Source: Dokdonella sp041395345
GTDB lineage: Bacteria; Pseudomonadota; Gammaproteobacteria; Xanthomonadales; Rhodanobacteraceae
Length of the DNA stretch: 64,000 nt
Direction: 5' to 3'
Assembly (NCBI RefSeq): GCF_041395345.1
Contig: NZ_JAWLAR010000001.1
Span: 124,001 to 188,000, forward strand
Below the pieces are notes generated by a model. That model was not told where the DNA came from, did no database searches, and saw only the letters and a program-made list of their open reading frames with translations. The position numbers and the translations under genes were made by a program. This document shows, one piece after another, positions 24,666 through 33,808 of the stretch (position 1 is the first letter of the stretch; every line of letters begins with the position of its first letter).

Positions 24666-25981
24666 GGGCGATCCTCCACATCGGCGAGTGCGGGCAGTTC
24701 GCCGGTTCCGGGCAGACCGGCTTCGGCGTGCGCGGCGGCAGGCGTGATTGGATGCAGATCGGCCGTTGCGCGCCAGCCGAGAACGAATCCGAACCCGAGC
24801 AGGATCGCCGACAGGATGAAGGCGGCCCCGGGCAGTTGCACGGGTGTTGCGGGTCCGATAAAGAACGCGAAGATCTGGCTGAAGATGAAGGGCCCGAACA
24901 CGGTAGCCAGACTGCCGAGGCTGGTGATCGCGCCCTGCAGTCGACCCTGTTCGCTCGGATCGACCTGGCGGGTGATGATCGACTGCGTGGTCGGTCCGCC
25001 GAGCCCTGCCAGGGCGAGCAAGGGGATTCCGAGCAGGAACAGCGTGCTGGTCGCGGCAAAGCCCAGGGTCAGGAACCCGCTGACGCCGAATACCAGTCCG
25101 GCCAGCATGACGCGACGTTCACCGAACAGGGGCACCAGCCGGCGTACGAGCCCGGCCTGCACAATCGCGCTGCACAGGCCGACCAGGGCCAGGGTGTAGC
25201 CGACTTCCTGCGGACCCCAGGAAAAGCGGTAGTCACTGTAGAGCACGAAGGTCGAATTGAGCGAAAACTGGGCCAGTGCGGCGAGAAAGAAGACGATGGA
25301 CAGCGCAAAGACCTGCGGATAGCGGCGCAGCATGCGCAGCGCCCCGAGCGGGTTCGCTTCCCTGAAATCGAAACGCTTGCTGCGACGCTCCCTGGGCAGG
25401 GATTCGGGCAGGATGAAGAAGCCGTAGAGGAAATTGGTCAGGGCCAGGCCCGCGGCTACCCAGAATGGCGCGCGTACCGACCATCCGCCGAGGAATCCGC
25501 CCAGGGCCGGACCAAAGATGAATCCGATGCCGAAGGCTGCGCCCATCAGGCCGTAGGCAGCGGCCCTTTTTTCCCTGGAAGTGACGTCGGCTATGTAGGC
25601 GTTCGCGGTCGAGATGCTGGCACTCGCGATTCCCGAGATGATCCTTCCGACAAAAAGGATCGGAAGGGTCTGGGCCACGGCCATGACGATGAAATCCAGA
25701 CCCAGCGCAAGATTTGAGGCCAGGATGACCGGACGTCTGCCAAAGCGATCGGACAAGGCGCCCTGAACCGGAGAGAAGACGAACTGCATGAGGCCGAACA
25801 TCGCGCCCATGATGCCGGTCCAGCGTACGGCCGTGCTGATCTCGCCGCCGGTCATGAACTGCACGAGGTGCGGAAACACCGGAATGATGATTCCGAAGGC
25901 CAGCATGTCGAGCACCACCGTGACGAACACGAAGATGATCGCGGCGCGGCGCGGTGGCGTGTGGTCGGCCTCGGAGGTCAT
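24662..25981 (-). CDS. TetA-like MFS efflux transporter
   Basis: A 439-residue, 12-helix major-facilitator drug/H+ antiporter of the TCR/Tet type. The loop 2-3 signature is ALSDRFGRRPVILAS, preceded by QFVFSPVQG, and motif C-like GFIFGPALGGFLGG lies in helix 5. Start is the ATG at 25981 (MTSEADHTPPRR); a longer frame is rejected. It would export a drug or metabolite; a resistance role is not shown. It is coupled to the DUF938 gene and has no adjacent TetR regulator. Confidence 0.9.
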   Translation of the reverse strand: MTSEADHTPPRRAAIIFVFVTVVLDMLAFGIIIPVFPHLVQFMTGGEISTAVRWTGIMGAMFGLMQFVFSPVQGALSDRFGRRPVILASNLALGLDFIVMAVAQTLPILFVGRIISGIASASISTANAYIADVTSREKRAAAYGLMGAAFGIGFIFGPALGGFLGGWSVRAPFWVAAGLALTNFLYGFFILPESLPRERRSKRFDFREANPLGALRMLRRYPQVFALSIVFFLAALAQFSLNSTFVLYSDYRFSWGPQEVGYTLALVGLCSAIVQAGLVRRLVPLFGERRVMLAGLVFGVSGFLTLGFAATSTLFLLGIPLLALAGLGGPTTQSIITRQVDPSEQGRLQGAITSLGSLATVFGPFIFSQIFAFFIGPATPVQLPGAAFILSAILLGFGFVLGWRATADLHPITPAAAHAEAGLPGTGELPALADVEDRP

Positions 25982-26069
25982 TCGGAAGGAATCAGGGAAG
26001 GTCAGCGCAGCGCACGATACAGCAATTGCCTGGAGACCAGTGCCTGCTGGAAGTCGTGCGTGCCAGCTG

Positions 26070-26681
26070 CTAGTTCTTCGAGTTGATATTGATGAAGCGC
26101 AGGAATTCGGCACGGGTGCGCGCATCGTCACGGAAATCGCCGAGCATCTGGCTGGTGATCATCGAAACGCCACGCTTGTGCACGCCGCGTGTCGTCATGC
26201 ACTGGTGCACGGCATCGATGACCACGCCGACGCCGCGCGGCTTCAGCACGTCCTCGATGCAACGAGCGACTTGCGCGGTCAGTTTCTCCTGGACCTGGAA
26301 GCGCCGCGAATAGGCATCGACCACGCGCGCCAGCTTGCTGATGCCGACCACCTTGTCGGTCGGCAGATAGCCGATATGCGCGCGACCGATGATCGGCGCC
26401 ATATGGTGCTCGCAATACGATTCGAACTCGATGTCACGCAGCACGATCATTTCGTCATAGCCGGCGACTTCTTCAAACGTGCGACGCAGGTATTCGGCCG
26501 GATCGATGGCATAGCCCGAGAACCAGTCGCGATAGGCGTTGACCACGCGTTTCGGTGTATCCAGCAGTCCCTCGCGCGCAGGGTCCTCGCCGGCCCAGCG
26601 CAGCAGCGTGCGCACGGCCTCTTCGGCCTGGGCCACGCTGACGGTGGGGACAACGGTGGTTTTCTTGCCGTGGCGCGCCAT
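26070..26681 (-). CDS. folE: GTP cyclohydrolase I
   Basis: FolE converts GTP to dihydroneopterin triphosphate, the first step of folate (and here possibly pterin cofactor) synthesis. The 203-residue protein from the ATG at 26681 has all marks: LLDTPKRVVNAY, the zinc ligands in FESYCEHHMAPIIG and in HQCMTTRGV, and GYLPTDKVVGISKLARVV with RRFQVQEKLTAQ. PhhA at 32.7 kb needs a pterin cofactor, so this enzyme may supply it. Regulation is not visible. Confidence 0.97.
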   Translation of the reverse strand: MARHGKKTTVVPTVSVAQAEEAVRTLLRWAGEDPAREGLLDTPKRVVNAYRDWFSGYAIDPAEYLRRTFEEVAGYDEMIVLRDIEFESYCEHHMAPIIGRAHIGYLPTDKVVGISKLARVVDAYSRRFQVQEKLTAQVARCIEDVLKPRGVGVVIDAVHQCMTTRGVHKRGVSMITSQMLGDFRDDARTRAEFLRFININSKN

Positions 26682-27060
26682 GCGGGTTCCCGATAACACT
26701 GCAGAGGCAAAGTCTAACAGCCAACTACGCAGCGGCAACGCGGGCGCCGCTCGACGAATCGCAACGCTGAATCGCGGATGGGTCAGACCAGCGACGGAGG
26801 GGCCCTGGCTCCTGATTCGGTCTGACTCCCCATCAAGGCGCTTCGCCCGGCCTTAAACCCTGCCTGCCGTTCTCCGTCTGCTGTGCGGCACCTGCTCGCG
26901 TCCTTCAGGATCGACCTGGCAAGCGCCCGGATGGCGGTCGATACCCGTCTGGTCCCGACCGACGGCATGGCGGAAAAATCGGGATTTCAACCGTACTTGC
27001 AGGACGGCCTTGGACAGCGACCGCCAAGGCAGCGCAAGATTCGACGAGCGCAAACTACCC
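26682..27060. other. Intergenic gap with an imperfect long palindrome
   Basis: A 379-base gap between the folE start and the end of the rRNA methyltransferase gene, both on the minus strand. It holds a nested inverted repeat: outer arms GTCAGACC (26782-26789) and GGTCTGAC (26819-26826), with a GGAG...CTCC pair inside. It may end the upstream transcript or be a dispersed element. No coding sequence is credible here. Confidence 0.45.
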
Positions 27061-28245
27061 TCAATCCACCCGGCAGAAGACGGCCTTGAGATAGCGACTC
27101 TCGGGAACGTGCGCGAGCCAGGGATGGTCGGCGCCTGCACCGGTCACCTTGAGCACCTGGGCCGTGCGTCCGGCATAGAACGCCGCACGACGCAGCATGT
27201 CGAGGAACTGGTCTTCGCTGACCAGGCCCGTGCAGGAACAGGTCAGCAGGATGCCGCCGGGCTTGAGTGCACCCATCGCGAGCTTGTTCATGTCGAGGTA
27301 CTTCTTGAGCGCCGGAATCACCTGCTCGCGGTCGCGCGTCATCTTGGCCGGATCGAGGATCACGACATCGAACTTTTCGGCCTTGTTGTTCGGGAAATCC
27401 CGCAGCCAGTGGAAGATGTCGGCCTGGACGAAGCGAACCTTCGCCTTGTTCAGGTAGGCGTTCTTCTCGGCGATCTCGAGGATGCTCTCGTCGAGATCGA
27501 CACCGACGACTTCGCTGGCCCCGCCTATGGTCTTTGCGGTGATGCCGAAGCCACCGGAGTTGCAGCACAGGTCGAGAACCCGCTTGCCTTCGCAGAACTC
27601 GGCGAGGGTCTTGCGATTTTCACGCTGGTCCACAAAGAAGCCGGTCTTGTGCTTGCTGCCCGGTGCAGCATGGAACCTGACGCCGTGCTCGTGGATGACC
27701 GTCGGTTCCGGTGTTGGCGGCACGGCACAGTCGAAGCTCTCCTGCTTCTGCACGTGCTGTTCGGCGTAGGCGTAGATCTCGCTGTCCGGATAATGCGCAA
27801 GCAGGCAACGACGGATCAGTTCGCGCTGCTTGTACATGCCGGCCGAGAAGAATTCGACGACCAGAGTGCCGGCGAATCGATCGACGATCAGGCCAGACAA
27901 GCCATCCCCTTCGGAGTGGATCAGGCGGTAGGCGTCGGTGACCGCATCGAGCTTGAGCAGGTCCCGGCGCAGGCTCACGGCCGCCGCGATCTTGCGTTCG
28001 AAGAAGGCCTCGTCGACCTGCTCCTCGATGTCGGCCGTGAGTACGCGCAAGCTGATGCGCGAGTGGCCATTGTAGAAGCCGCGACCGGCGTACTCGCCGT
28101 TGCGATCGACGATCTCGACAATACTGCCGGGCTTGGGCTTCGGCTCGGGGCGCTCGACCATCTTCTGATAGATCCAGGGATGGTTGGAACGGCGTTCGAT
28201 TTTCAGCTGTACGACGGGCAGCGGTCCCGCTGGATGGTTGCTCAT
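27061..28245 (-). CDS. rlmI: RlmI-type 23S rRNA m5C methyltransferase
   Basis: A 394-residue protein of the PUA-plus-Rossmann family that includes RlmI (m5C1962 of 23S rRNA in E. coli). The N-terminal PUA domain covers about residues 8-80 (RRSNHPWIYQKMVE, AGRGFYNGHSRISLRVL). The SAM site is VLDLCCNSGGFGI (about 224-236) with VVGVDLDESIL after it; motif IV is ILDPAKMTRD, where relatives usually have DPP, and the catalytic cysteine lies in LLTCSCTGLV. The length matches RlmI. The specific target is inferred from the family. Confidence 0.82.
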   Translation of the reverse strand: MSNHPAGPLPVVQLKIERRSNHPWIYQKMVERPEPKPKPGSIVEIVDRNGEYAGRGFYNGHSRISLRVLTADIEEQVDEAFFERKIAAAVSLRRDLLKLDAVTDAYRLIHSEGDGLSGLIVDRFAGTLVVEFFSAGMYKQRELIRRCLLAHYPDSEIYAYAEQHVQKQESFDCAVPPTPEPTVIHEHGVRFHAAPGSKHKTGFFVDQRENRKTLAEFCEGKRVLDLCCNSGGFGITAKTIGGASEVVGVDLDESILEIAEKNAYLNKAKVRFVQADIFHWLRDFPNNKAEKFDVVILDPAKMTRDREQVIPALKKYLDMNKLAMGALKPGGILLTCSCTGLVSEDQFLDMLRRAAFYAGRTAQVLKVTGAGADHPWLAHVPESRYLKAVFCRVD

Positions 28246-28586
28246 CGGTGAATGATAAGCGAACGCGCCTGCCACACGGATTTTCGCCCCGGTCGCCAGC
28301 CCGTCGACCGGGCGGGTCCCGCTTCCCCGCTTTTCGCCGGTGGGGCCGGGCGAATGCCCCCGAGAAAGCAATTCCCTTCGGTCGCCGCGCCCGACATCGC
28401 CAATGAGGGGGGTCAGGCTCGGAGCAACCTCCCGACATGCCGGGGTTCGCTGCGCTCTACGTGCCGCTCGCCGCTTCCCATCCCTCACGCTCTACTGCCG
28501 ATCTCCGAACCCCAACCCCGTCACGCTTTGTTACCGCGGCGGCCGATGACTTTTACCAGGTGTTCGGATACAGTCATGCGCGTAAA
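28246..28586. other. Intergenic region before the riboswitch
   Basis: About 340 bases between the divergent rRNA methyltransferase start and the riboswitch. No gene is supported. It includes C-rich and GGGGTCAGGCTCGG-type words typical of extragenic repeats in this genome. The promoter for the riboswitch transcript must lie here, but I see no clear -35/-10 pair. Confidence 0.4.
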
Positions 28587-28735
28587 CGAAGGGGAGTAGC
28601 TCTCCCGTTGCCGTGATCGTCAGCACGGACCGCCCCGCCGGTCCCGGTCCGGCAGGCAGTTTCCGGTGCCTGGCACCGTATCCTGCGAGCAAGACCTTCG
28701 CCGCACGACGGCGAAGCTGTGCCCGGAAATAACCG
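28580..28735 (+). promoter_or_regulatory. yybP-ykoY manganese riboswitch
   Basis: The aptamer hallmarks are present: AAGGGGAGTAGC (28589-28600) and GAGCAAGACCTTCGCC (28687-28702). P1 forms between CGAAGG (28587-28592) and CCTTCG (28695-28700). The family binds Mn2+ and usually turns on Mn exporters or TerC/Alx proteins, exactly the downstream gene. The segment 28696-28716 can instead fold as a perfect 8-base hairpin (CTTCGCCG, loop CACGA, CGGCGAAG) that competes with P1, a plausible switch. A terminator follows at 28736-28772. Confidence 0.9.
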
Positions 28736-28772
28736 AGGCCCTGATCGCCGTCACCGGCGCGGGGCCTTTTTT
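28736..28772 (+). terminator. Intrinsic terminator of the riboswitch expression platform
   Basis: AGGCCC (28736-28741) pairs with GGGCCT (28762-28767), with an inner GCCG/CGGC stem (28747-28750, 28755-28758), followed by six T (28767-28772). It ends 18 bases before the TerC start codon. The arrangement suggests that the switch controls termination in the leader. Confidence 0.8.
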
Positions 28773-28790
28773 GCAGTTGGAGTCCAGGCA

Positions 28791-29738
28791 ATGCACACCA
28801 TCGGTACCCCCGGCCTCTGGTCAGCCTTCGGGCTACTGGTTGTTGTTGCCCTGATCATCGACTTCGCCGTTCTGAAGGCCGGTGGCTCGCACAAGGTTTC
28901 CTTCAAGGAAGCAGCCTGGTGGAGCATTGCCTGGATCGTGCTGGCGATGCTGTTCAACCTGGGCCTCTGGTATTGGCTGGGCGGACATTCCAGCCCGGCG
29001 GTCGCGGATGAAACGGCTCTGCAGTTCCTGACCGGCTATGTTGTCGAAAAGGCGCTGGCGATCGACAACATCTTCGTATTCCTGCTGATCTTCAATCGAT
29101 TTGGCGTGACTCCCGAATTGCAGCAGCGTGCCCTGATGATCGGCATCCTCGGCGCCATCGTGCTGCGTGCGATTCTCATCTTCATTGGTGCTGCGCTGAT
29201 CGCGCGCTATCACTGGATCCTCTATGTTTTCGGGGCATTCCTCGTCTATACCGGGATCAAGATGGTGCGGGCGCCGAACGACGAAGCGGATTTCGAGGCC
29301 AATCCGATGATGCGCTGGATGCGTGGCCACCTGCGCCTGACCAGCGAGTACCACGGCACGTCGATGACCGTGGTCAAGGACGGCGTTCGCTGGTTTACGC
29401 CGATGTTCGTGGTGATCGCCCTGCTTGCCGTCACCGACGTGATCTTCGCGGTCGACTCGATTCCGGCGATCTTCGCGATCACTGAAGACCCCTTCATCGT
29501 GTTGACGTCGAACGTGTTCGCCGTGCTCGGATTGCGCGCGCTGTACTTCCTCATTGCCGGCATGGCCGATCGCTTCCATCTGCTCAACTATGGGCTGGCG
29601 GCGGTGCTGGTCTTCATCGGGGCCAAGATGCTGATCGCCGATATCTGGAAGGTGCCGATCGGATTGTCGCTGGGCATGGTGGCCCTGCTGATCGGCAGCT
29701 CGCTGATAGCCAGTCGCCTGATCGAACGCCCTCAGTAG
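28791..29738 (+). CDS. TerC/Alx-family membrane protein (likely Mn2+ exporter)
   Basis: A 315-residue inner-membrane protein with nine or so helices of the TerC family. The acidic, metal-coordinating blocks are KALAIDNIFVFLLIF (about 84-98) and VTDVIFAVDSIPAIFAIT (about 213-230); between them is the cytoplasmic loop VRAPNDEADFEANPMM. Alx-type members are linked to manganese homeostasis, and the yybP-ykoY riboswitch directly upstream supports Mn2+-induced expression. TTGGAG precedes the ATG. The 3' end overlaps the end of the convergent GGDEF gene by seven bases. Confidence 0.93.
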   Translation: MHTIGTPGLWSAFGLLVVVALIIDFAVLKAGGSHKVSFKEAAWWSIAWIVLAMLFNLGLWYWLGGHSSPAVADETALQFLTGYVVEKALAIDNIFVFLLIFNRFGVTPELQQRALMIGILGAIVLRAILIFIGAALIARYHWILYVFGAFLVYTGIKMVRAPNDEADFEANPMMRWMRGHLRLTSEYHGTSMTVVKDGVRWFTPMFVVIALLAVTDVIFAVDSIPAIFAITEDPFIVLTSNVFAVLGLRALYFLIAGMADRFHLLNYGLAAVLVFIGAKMLIADIWKVPIGLSLGMVALLIGSSLIASRLIERPQ

Positions 29739-30949
29739 GAGCCGGAGGAAATCTCCGGGCGATCCCCCGCAACACCGTCCTGCCCCTTCTCCAGGGTCGA
29801 CGCCGCGACCACGCGGTTGCGTCCCGTGCGTTTGGCCGCGTACATGGCACGATCGGTTTCGCGCAACAGGGTCTCGAGATTGCTGATCGACGGGCCCATC
29901 GAACCGACCCCAATGGATGCGCGCAACGGTACAGGCCAACCACTGACCGAGAAGTCGCTTTCTTCCAGCCGCTCGCGCAAGCGTTCAGCCAGGTTTGCGG
30001 CGGCGGCTTCGTTCGAGTCGGGCAGGATGGCGACAAATTCTTCGCCACCGATTCGCGCGATGACGTCCGATCCGCGCAAGACGCCGTGCATGATCTCGAC
30101 CACGCGGCACAGGGCCAGGTCCCCGGCTTCATGGCCAAACTGGTCATTGATGCGCTTGAAGTGATCGATGTCGAGGATCAACAGCGACAAGGACCGGCCA
30201 TGGCGCTTGCTCGTGGCTATGGCCTTGTTCGCCAGTTCCGCCATGGTCCGACGGTTGTACACGCCCGTCAGCGGATCGATCGTGGCCAGGCGGGCGAGGT
30301 CCTTGTTCAGTCGCTCGCCGCACATGAGCAGGAAGCCCGAGGTCGCAATCACCGGCAGCAAGGCGGCATACGTGAATACGATGCCCTGCAGCGGCGAGGA
30401 CATGGTCAGCTCCATGAAGCCCGGCGCAGGCACGATTGCGACCCTGACAATCATGATGGCAACGCCCACCAGCAACATCAACGCTACCAGATGCTCGGGC
30501 CGGGTAATCGAATCCTGCTTGCGATAGATGGCTTCGACGCCGATGCTGGCCTGTAGCCCGATCATCACCGAGATGAGGATGATGCGCCCGTACAGGCTGG
30601 GCCAAACATAGGTGAGCAGGATTTCGCCAACAACGGCGAGGCCCACCAGGACCAGCATCAGCCCGGTCAACGGCGACTTGCGACTGTAGATGCGCAGAGC
30701 CTCGGTAATGTGCGCAAACGCGATCACCAGCAGGGCATTGGCAACGATGATCGAAAGCCAGTCGGGAACCTGCCCGCGCAGGGAGAACAGGGCATAGGAA
30801 AACGGCTGAATCAGCAATCCGCGTACCCACAAGCGCATCGGCTGCCGCAAGGTAGCCGGAAAGCCGGTCAGGGTCAGGGCTAGTGCCAGGCCGATGATCA
30901 TGCTCATCGTGGCTGTCAGCTGCATCGCGGTGGGAATGTGAAAATTCAT
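29732..30949 (-). CDS. Membrane-bound diguanylate cyclase (GGDEF)
   Basis: A 405-residue inner-membrane protein. Residues 1-210 contain six or seven helices; residues 222-385 are a GGDEF domain with DPLTGVYNRR at its start and the active-site GGEEF at 301-305. The inhibitory I-site RGSD (292-295) lies five residues before it, so product inhibition is expected. It should make cyclic di-GMP from two GTP. The membrane part has no named sensor domain that I recognise. No EAL domain is attached. Confidence 0.92.
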   Translation of the reverse strand: MNFHIPTAMQLTATMSMIIGLALALTLTGFPATLRQPMRLWVRGLLIQPFSYALFSLRGQVPDWLSIIVANALLVIAFAHITEALRIYSRKSPLTGLMLVLVGLAVVGEILLTYVWPSLYGRIILISVMIGLQASIGVEAIYRKQDSITRPEHLVALMLLVGVAIMIVRVAIVPAPGFMELTMSSPLQGIVFTYAALLPVIATSGFLLMCGERLNKDLARLATIDPLTGVYNRRTMAELANKAIATSKRHGRSLSLLILDIDHFKRINDQFGHEAGDLALCRVVEIMHGVLRGSDVIARIGGEEFVAILPDSNEAAAANLAERLRERLEESDFSVSGWPVPLRASIGVGSMGPSISNLETLLRETDRAMYAAKRTGRNRVVAASTLEKGQDGVAGDRPEISSGSY

Positions 30950-31298
30950 GACGGCTCAGGTACTTGGGCCCCAGACTTCAGCAATATTCGAGCCAACCCC
31001 GCCGGAGCCGGGCGATTACCCTTTGACCAATCGTTTGCGGGGGCTTGAGAGGCGCATAGAAGTCAGCCCTGCGGGAAGCGCTCGACTACCCCTTTCGAAC
31101 GAGCGTCTGCGGAGACAAAGGGTGAGTGATCGATGTCAGGCCCGCGGAGAGAACCAGGTCCTGCCAGGTTCACACCCCGAAAAACAGCGAAACCCCGCCG
31201 GCACCCGCATACCGATGGCGGCAGGGAAATAGGGTGCCGCCAGGTCTCTCCAAACAGCCCACCCTTGCAGCCGCCGCAGCCGACCCAACGTGCTGTGA
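30950..31298. other. Intergenic region, nothing recognisable
   Basis: A 349-base gap between the divergent diguanylate cyclase and rhomboid genes. It must hold both promoters, but I see no convincing promoter pair, terminator or repeat, and the short open frames in it lack ribosome sites. Confidence 0.5.
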
Positions 31299-32105
31299 AT
31301 GGACATTGCTCCCCCTACACCCGATCCGGGCAGTACCGCGGTCAAGTTCGACCGGGAACGCATCAACTACGCCGTATTCAGTGCGGCGATCCTGCTTGCA
31401 GGCATCTGGCTGGTCTGGCTGGGCGGCTGGTTGCTCGGTTGGAAAATGGGCGATCTCGGCATCGAGCCGAGGCGGCTCGGCGGCCTGCTCGGCATTCTCA
31501 GCGCGCCACTGGCGCATGCGTCGTTCTCGCATCTGATGTCGAACACGCTGCCGCTGGCCCTGCTCGCCACGCTGACCCTGTATGCCTACCCGCTGGCGGC
31601 GCGCTACGCGATGCCAGCGATCTGGCTGGCATCCGGTATCGGCGTCTGGCTGTTCGCACGCGACTCGACCCATGTCGGCATGAGCGGCATCAATCATGGG
31701 CTGATGTTCTTTCTGTTCCTGACCGGCCTGCTGCGCCGAGATCGCCTCGGTGTCGCGATATCGCTGGTCGTGTTCTTCTTCTACGGTGGCATGCTGCTGA
31801 CCGTACTGCCGCGCGAGGAACAGGTTTCCTTCGAGTACCACCTGGCCGGCGCCATCAGTGGCGTGATCGCCGCGATCCTGTTGTTCCGGCTGGATCCGAA
31901 GCCGATCCGCAAGCGCTACAGCTGGGAAGACGAGGAAGACGAGGATGAAGATGCGTTCGCGCTGGATGCCGAACTCGAACTGCCCCGCCCCGCTGAAGTT
32001 CCGGTGCTCTGGAAGCGGGATTCGGCAAATGCGGATGAACCGCGTGTCCTGCGATTTCCCGCAAGCCGACGCGATGAGGATGGCAAGTCGCACACCCTGC
32101 ATTGA
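31299..32105 (+). CDS. Rhomboid-family intramembrane serine protease
   Basis: A 268-residue membrane protein with a rhomboid core. SFSHLMSNTLPL (about 76-87) carries the conserved His and Asn of the oxyanion region, HVGMSG (125-130) carries the catalytic Ser at 129, and EYHLAGAISG has the catalytic His at 181. The dyad is complete, so cleavage of a membrane substrate is expected. A cytoplasmic acidic tail (EDEEDEDEDAF) of about 70 residues follows the last helix. Substrate unknown. Confidence 0.9.
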   Translation: MDIAPPTPDPGSTAVKFDRERINYAVFSAAILLAGIWLVWLGGWLLGWKMGDLGIEPRRLGGLLGILSAPLAHASFSHLMSNTLPLALLATLTLYAYPLAARYAMPAIWLASGIGVWLFARDSTHVGMSGINHGLMFFLFLTGLLRRDRLGVAISLVVFFFYGGMLLTVLPREEQVSFEYHLAGAISGVIAAILLFRLDPKPIRKRYSWEDEEDEDEDAFALDAELELPRPAEVPVLWKRDSANADEPRVLRFPASRRDEDGKSHTLH

Positions 32106-32119
32106 ACAAACTCGATTGA

Positions 32120-32614
32120 TCAGCTTCGACTCAGATGATCCAGCGGCAATTCGCGGGTCTGCTTGACCGTGCGCAACACGAAACTCGAATTGACATCGGC
32201 GACGCCGGTTTCATTGAGCAGCTTGTCGAGCAGGAAGCGCGAGAAGTGTTCGAGATCGCTGACCACGATGTGCATCAGATAATCCATTTCGCCGGTCAAG
32301 GCATGGCAGGCGATGACCTCGTTCCAGCTTTGCACGCTTTCGACGAAGTGCTGCACTTCGCGGGCGCCGTGTTTCTCCAGTTGCACACGGACGAAGGCCT
32401 GCAGACCGAGGCCAACCGCCTGTGGATCGACCAGGGCGGCATAGCCGGCGATGACCCCATCGGCTTCAAGGCGCTGGATGCGTCGCAGGCAGGCCGATGC
32501 GGACAGGTTCACGGCCTCGGCAATGTCCGCATTGGTCGCGCGGCCGCTGCGCTGGAGCAGGGCGAGCACGCGAAGATCGGTGCGATCCAGCCCGGAAACC
32601 GTTGATTCGCTCAT
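32120..32614 (-). CDS. Lrp/AsnC-family transcriptional regulator
   Basis: A 164-residue regulator. The N-terminal HTH (LDRTDLRVLALLQRSGRATNADIAEAVNLSASACLRRIQRLE, given here in part: DLRVLALLQRSGRATNADIA) is followed by the RAM ligand domain with CHALTGEMDYLMHIVV. Lrp-type proteins bind amino acids and act as octamers or dimers. Start ATG 32614 is preferred; ATGs at 32626 and 32635 are in frame. It is divergent from phhA with 127 bases between, so control of phenylalanine hydroxylation is likely but inferred. Confidence 0.9.
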   Translation of the reverse strand: MSESTVSGLDRTDLRVLALLQRSGRATNADIAEAVNLSASACLRRIQRLEADGVIAGYAALVDPQAVGLGLQAFVRVQLEKHGAREVQHFVESVQSWNEVIACHALTGEMDYLMHIVVSDLEHFSRFLLDKLLNETGVADVNSSFVLRTVKQTRELPLDHLSRS

Positions 32615-32741
32615 TTCGTGCGCCATTTCGTGCATTGACGCAAGAAATATGCGCCCAATCTGCTCACCAAGGCAAGAACGCAAGCCTGTTGCGCCTGTGT
32701 CCCTCTAGGATGGTGACTCTACCCATTCCCCGTGACTTTTC

Positions 32742-33632
32742 ATGTCCAGCGAGCCGCGCCGCGTCGAAAACCAGCTCACCGACAAGGGCTATGTCCCGGT
32801 CTATACGACCGCCGTTGTCGACCAGCCCTGGGACAGCTATACGCCGGAGGACCACGCCACCTGGGCGACCCTGTTCCGACGCCAGCGCGAAGTGCTCAAG
32901 GGCCGCGCCTGCAACGAGTTCATCGAGAACCAGACGCGCTTCCGCATGACGCCGGACCAGATCCCGCGATTCGAGGAGCTCAACGCGGTGCTCGACAAGG
33001 CGACAGGCTGGCAATTGATCGGCGTCGAGGGGCTGCTGCCCGAGCTGACCTTCTTCGAGCACCTGGCCAATCGCCGCTTTCCGGTGACCTGGTGGATTCG
33101 GCGCCCGGACCAGATCGACTACATCGCCGAACCCGACATGTTCCATGACCTGTTCGGGCATGTGCCGCTGCTGCTCAATCCCGTGTTTGCCGACTACATG
33201 GCGGCGTACGGGCGCGGCGGCGTCAAGGCGCATGGCATCAGCGCCGAGGCTCTGGTCAACCTGACCCGCCTGTACTGGTATACGGTCGAATTCGGCCTGA
33301 TACGCCAGGACGACGGTTTGCGCATCTACGGTTCCGGCATCGTTTCCTCGAAGGGTGAATCGATCCATTGCCTCGAGTCGGCCTCGCCGAACCGTATCGG
33401 CTTCGACCTCAAGCGCATCATGCGCACGCGCTACCGCATCGACACGTTCCAGAAAACCTATTTCGTCATCGACAGTTTCGAGCAGCTCATGGATGCCACG
33501 CGCCCGGACTTCGTTCCGATCTATGCAGAACTCGCGTCGAAGGAGTCGTTGCCGGCTGGTTCGGTCCAGGACGACGACAAGGTTTATCAGCGCGGTTCCG
33601 GTGAAGGATGGGCCACCGACGCGGATGCCTGA
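32742..33632 (+). CDS. phhA: Phenylalanine 4-monooxygenase
   Basis: PhhA hydroxylates phenylalanine to tyrosine with O2 and a tetrahydropterin; it is cytosolic and iron-dependent. The 296-residue protein is of bacterial monodomain size. The iron ligands are visible: His135 and His140 in DMFHDLFGHVPLL, and Glu183 in YWYTVEFGLI. The C-terminal ESIHCLES segment is also conserved. The pterin recycling enzyme PhhB (PCD) is not adjacent. The divergent Lrp-type gene is the probable regulator. Confidence 0.97.
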   Translation: MSSEPRRVENQLTDKGYVPVYTTAVVDQPWDSYTPEDHATWATLFRRQREVLKGRACNEFIENQTRFRMTPDQIPRFEELNAVLDKATGWQLIGVEGLLPELTFFEHLANRRFPVTWWIRRPDQIDYIAEPDMFHDLFGHVPLLLNPVFADYMAAYGRGGVKAHGISAEALVNLTRLYWYTVEFGLIRQDDGLRIYGSGIVSSKGESIHCLESASPNRIGFDLKRIMRTRYRIDTFQKTYFVIDSFEQLMDATRPDFVPIYAELASKESLPAGSVQDDDKVYQRGSGEGWATDADA

Positions 33633-33808
33633 ATGCAGCGAACGCCACAGGCCGGCGTGACCTCGGACGCAGGCGCTGCGACAAGGGATGCCAGGGTCGA
33701 ATGGCTCTGGATTGACACCGAATATCGTCTATTGGCATACCTGCGCCGGGGGAATGACGAGCGTCGAGCCGGTGTCATTCGAGCCAGTGTCTCCAGCGGG
33801 AACAACCC

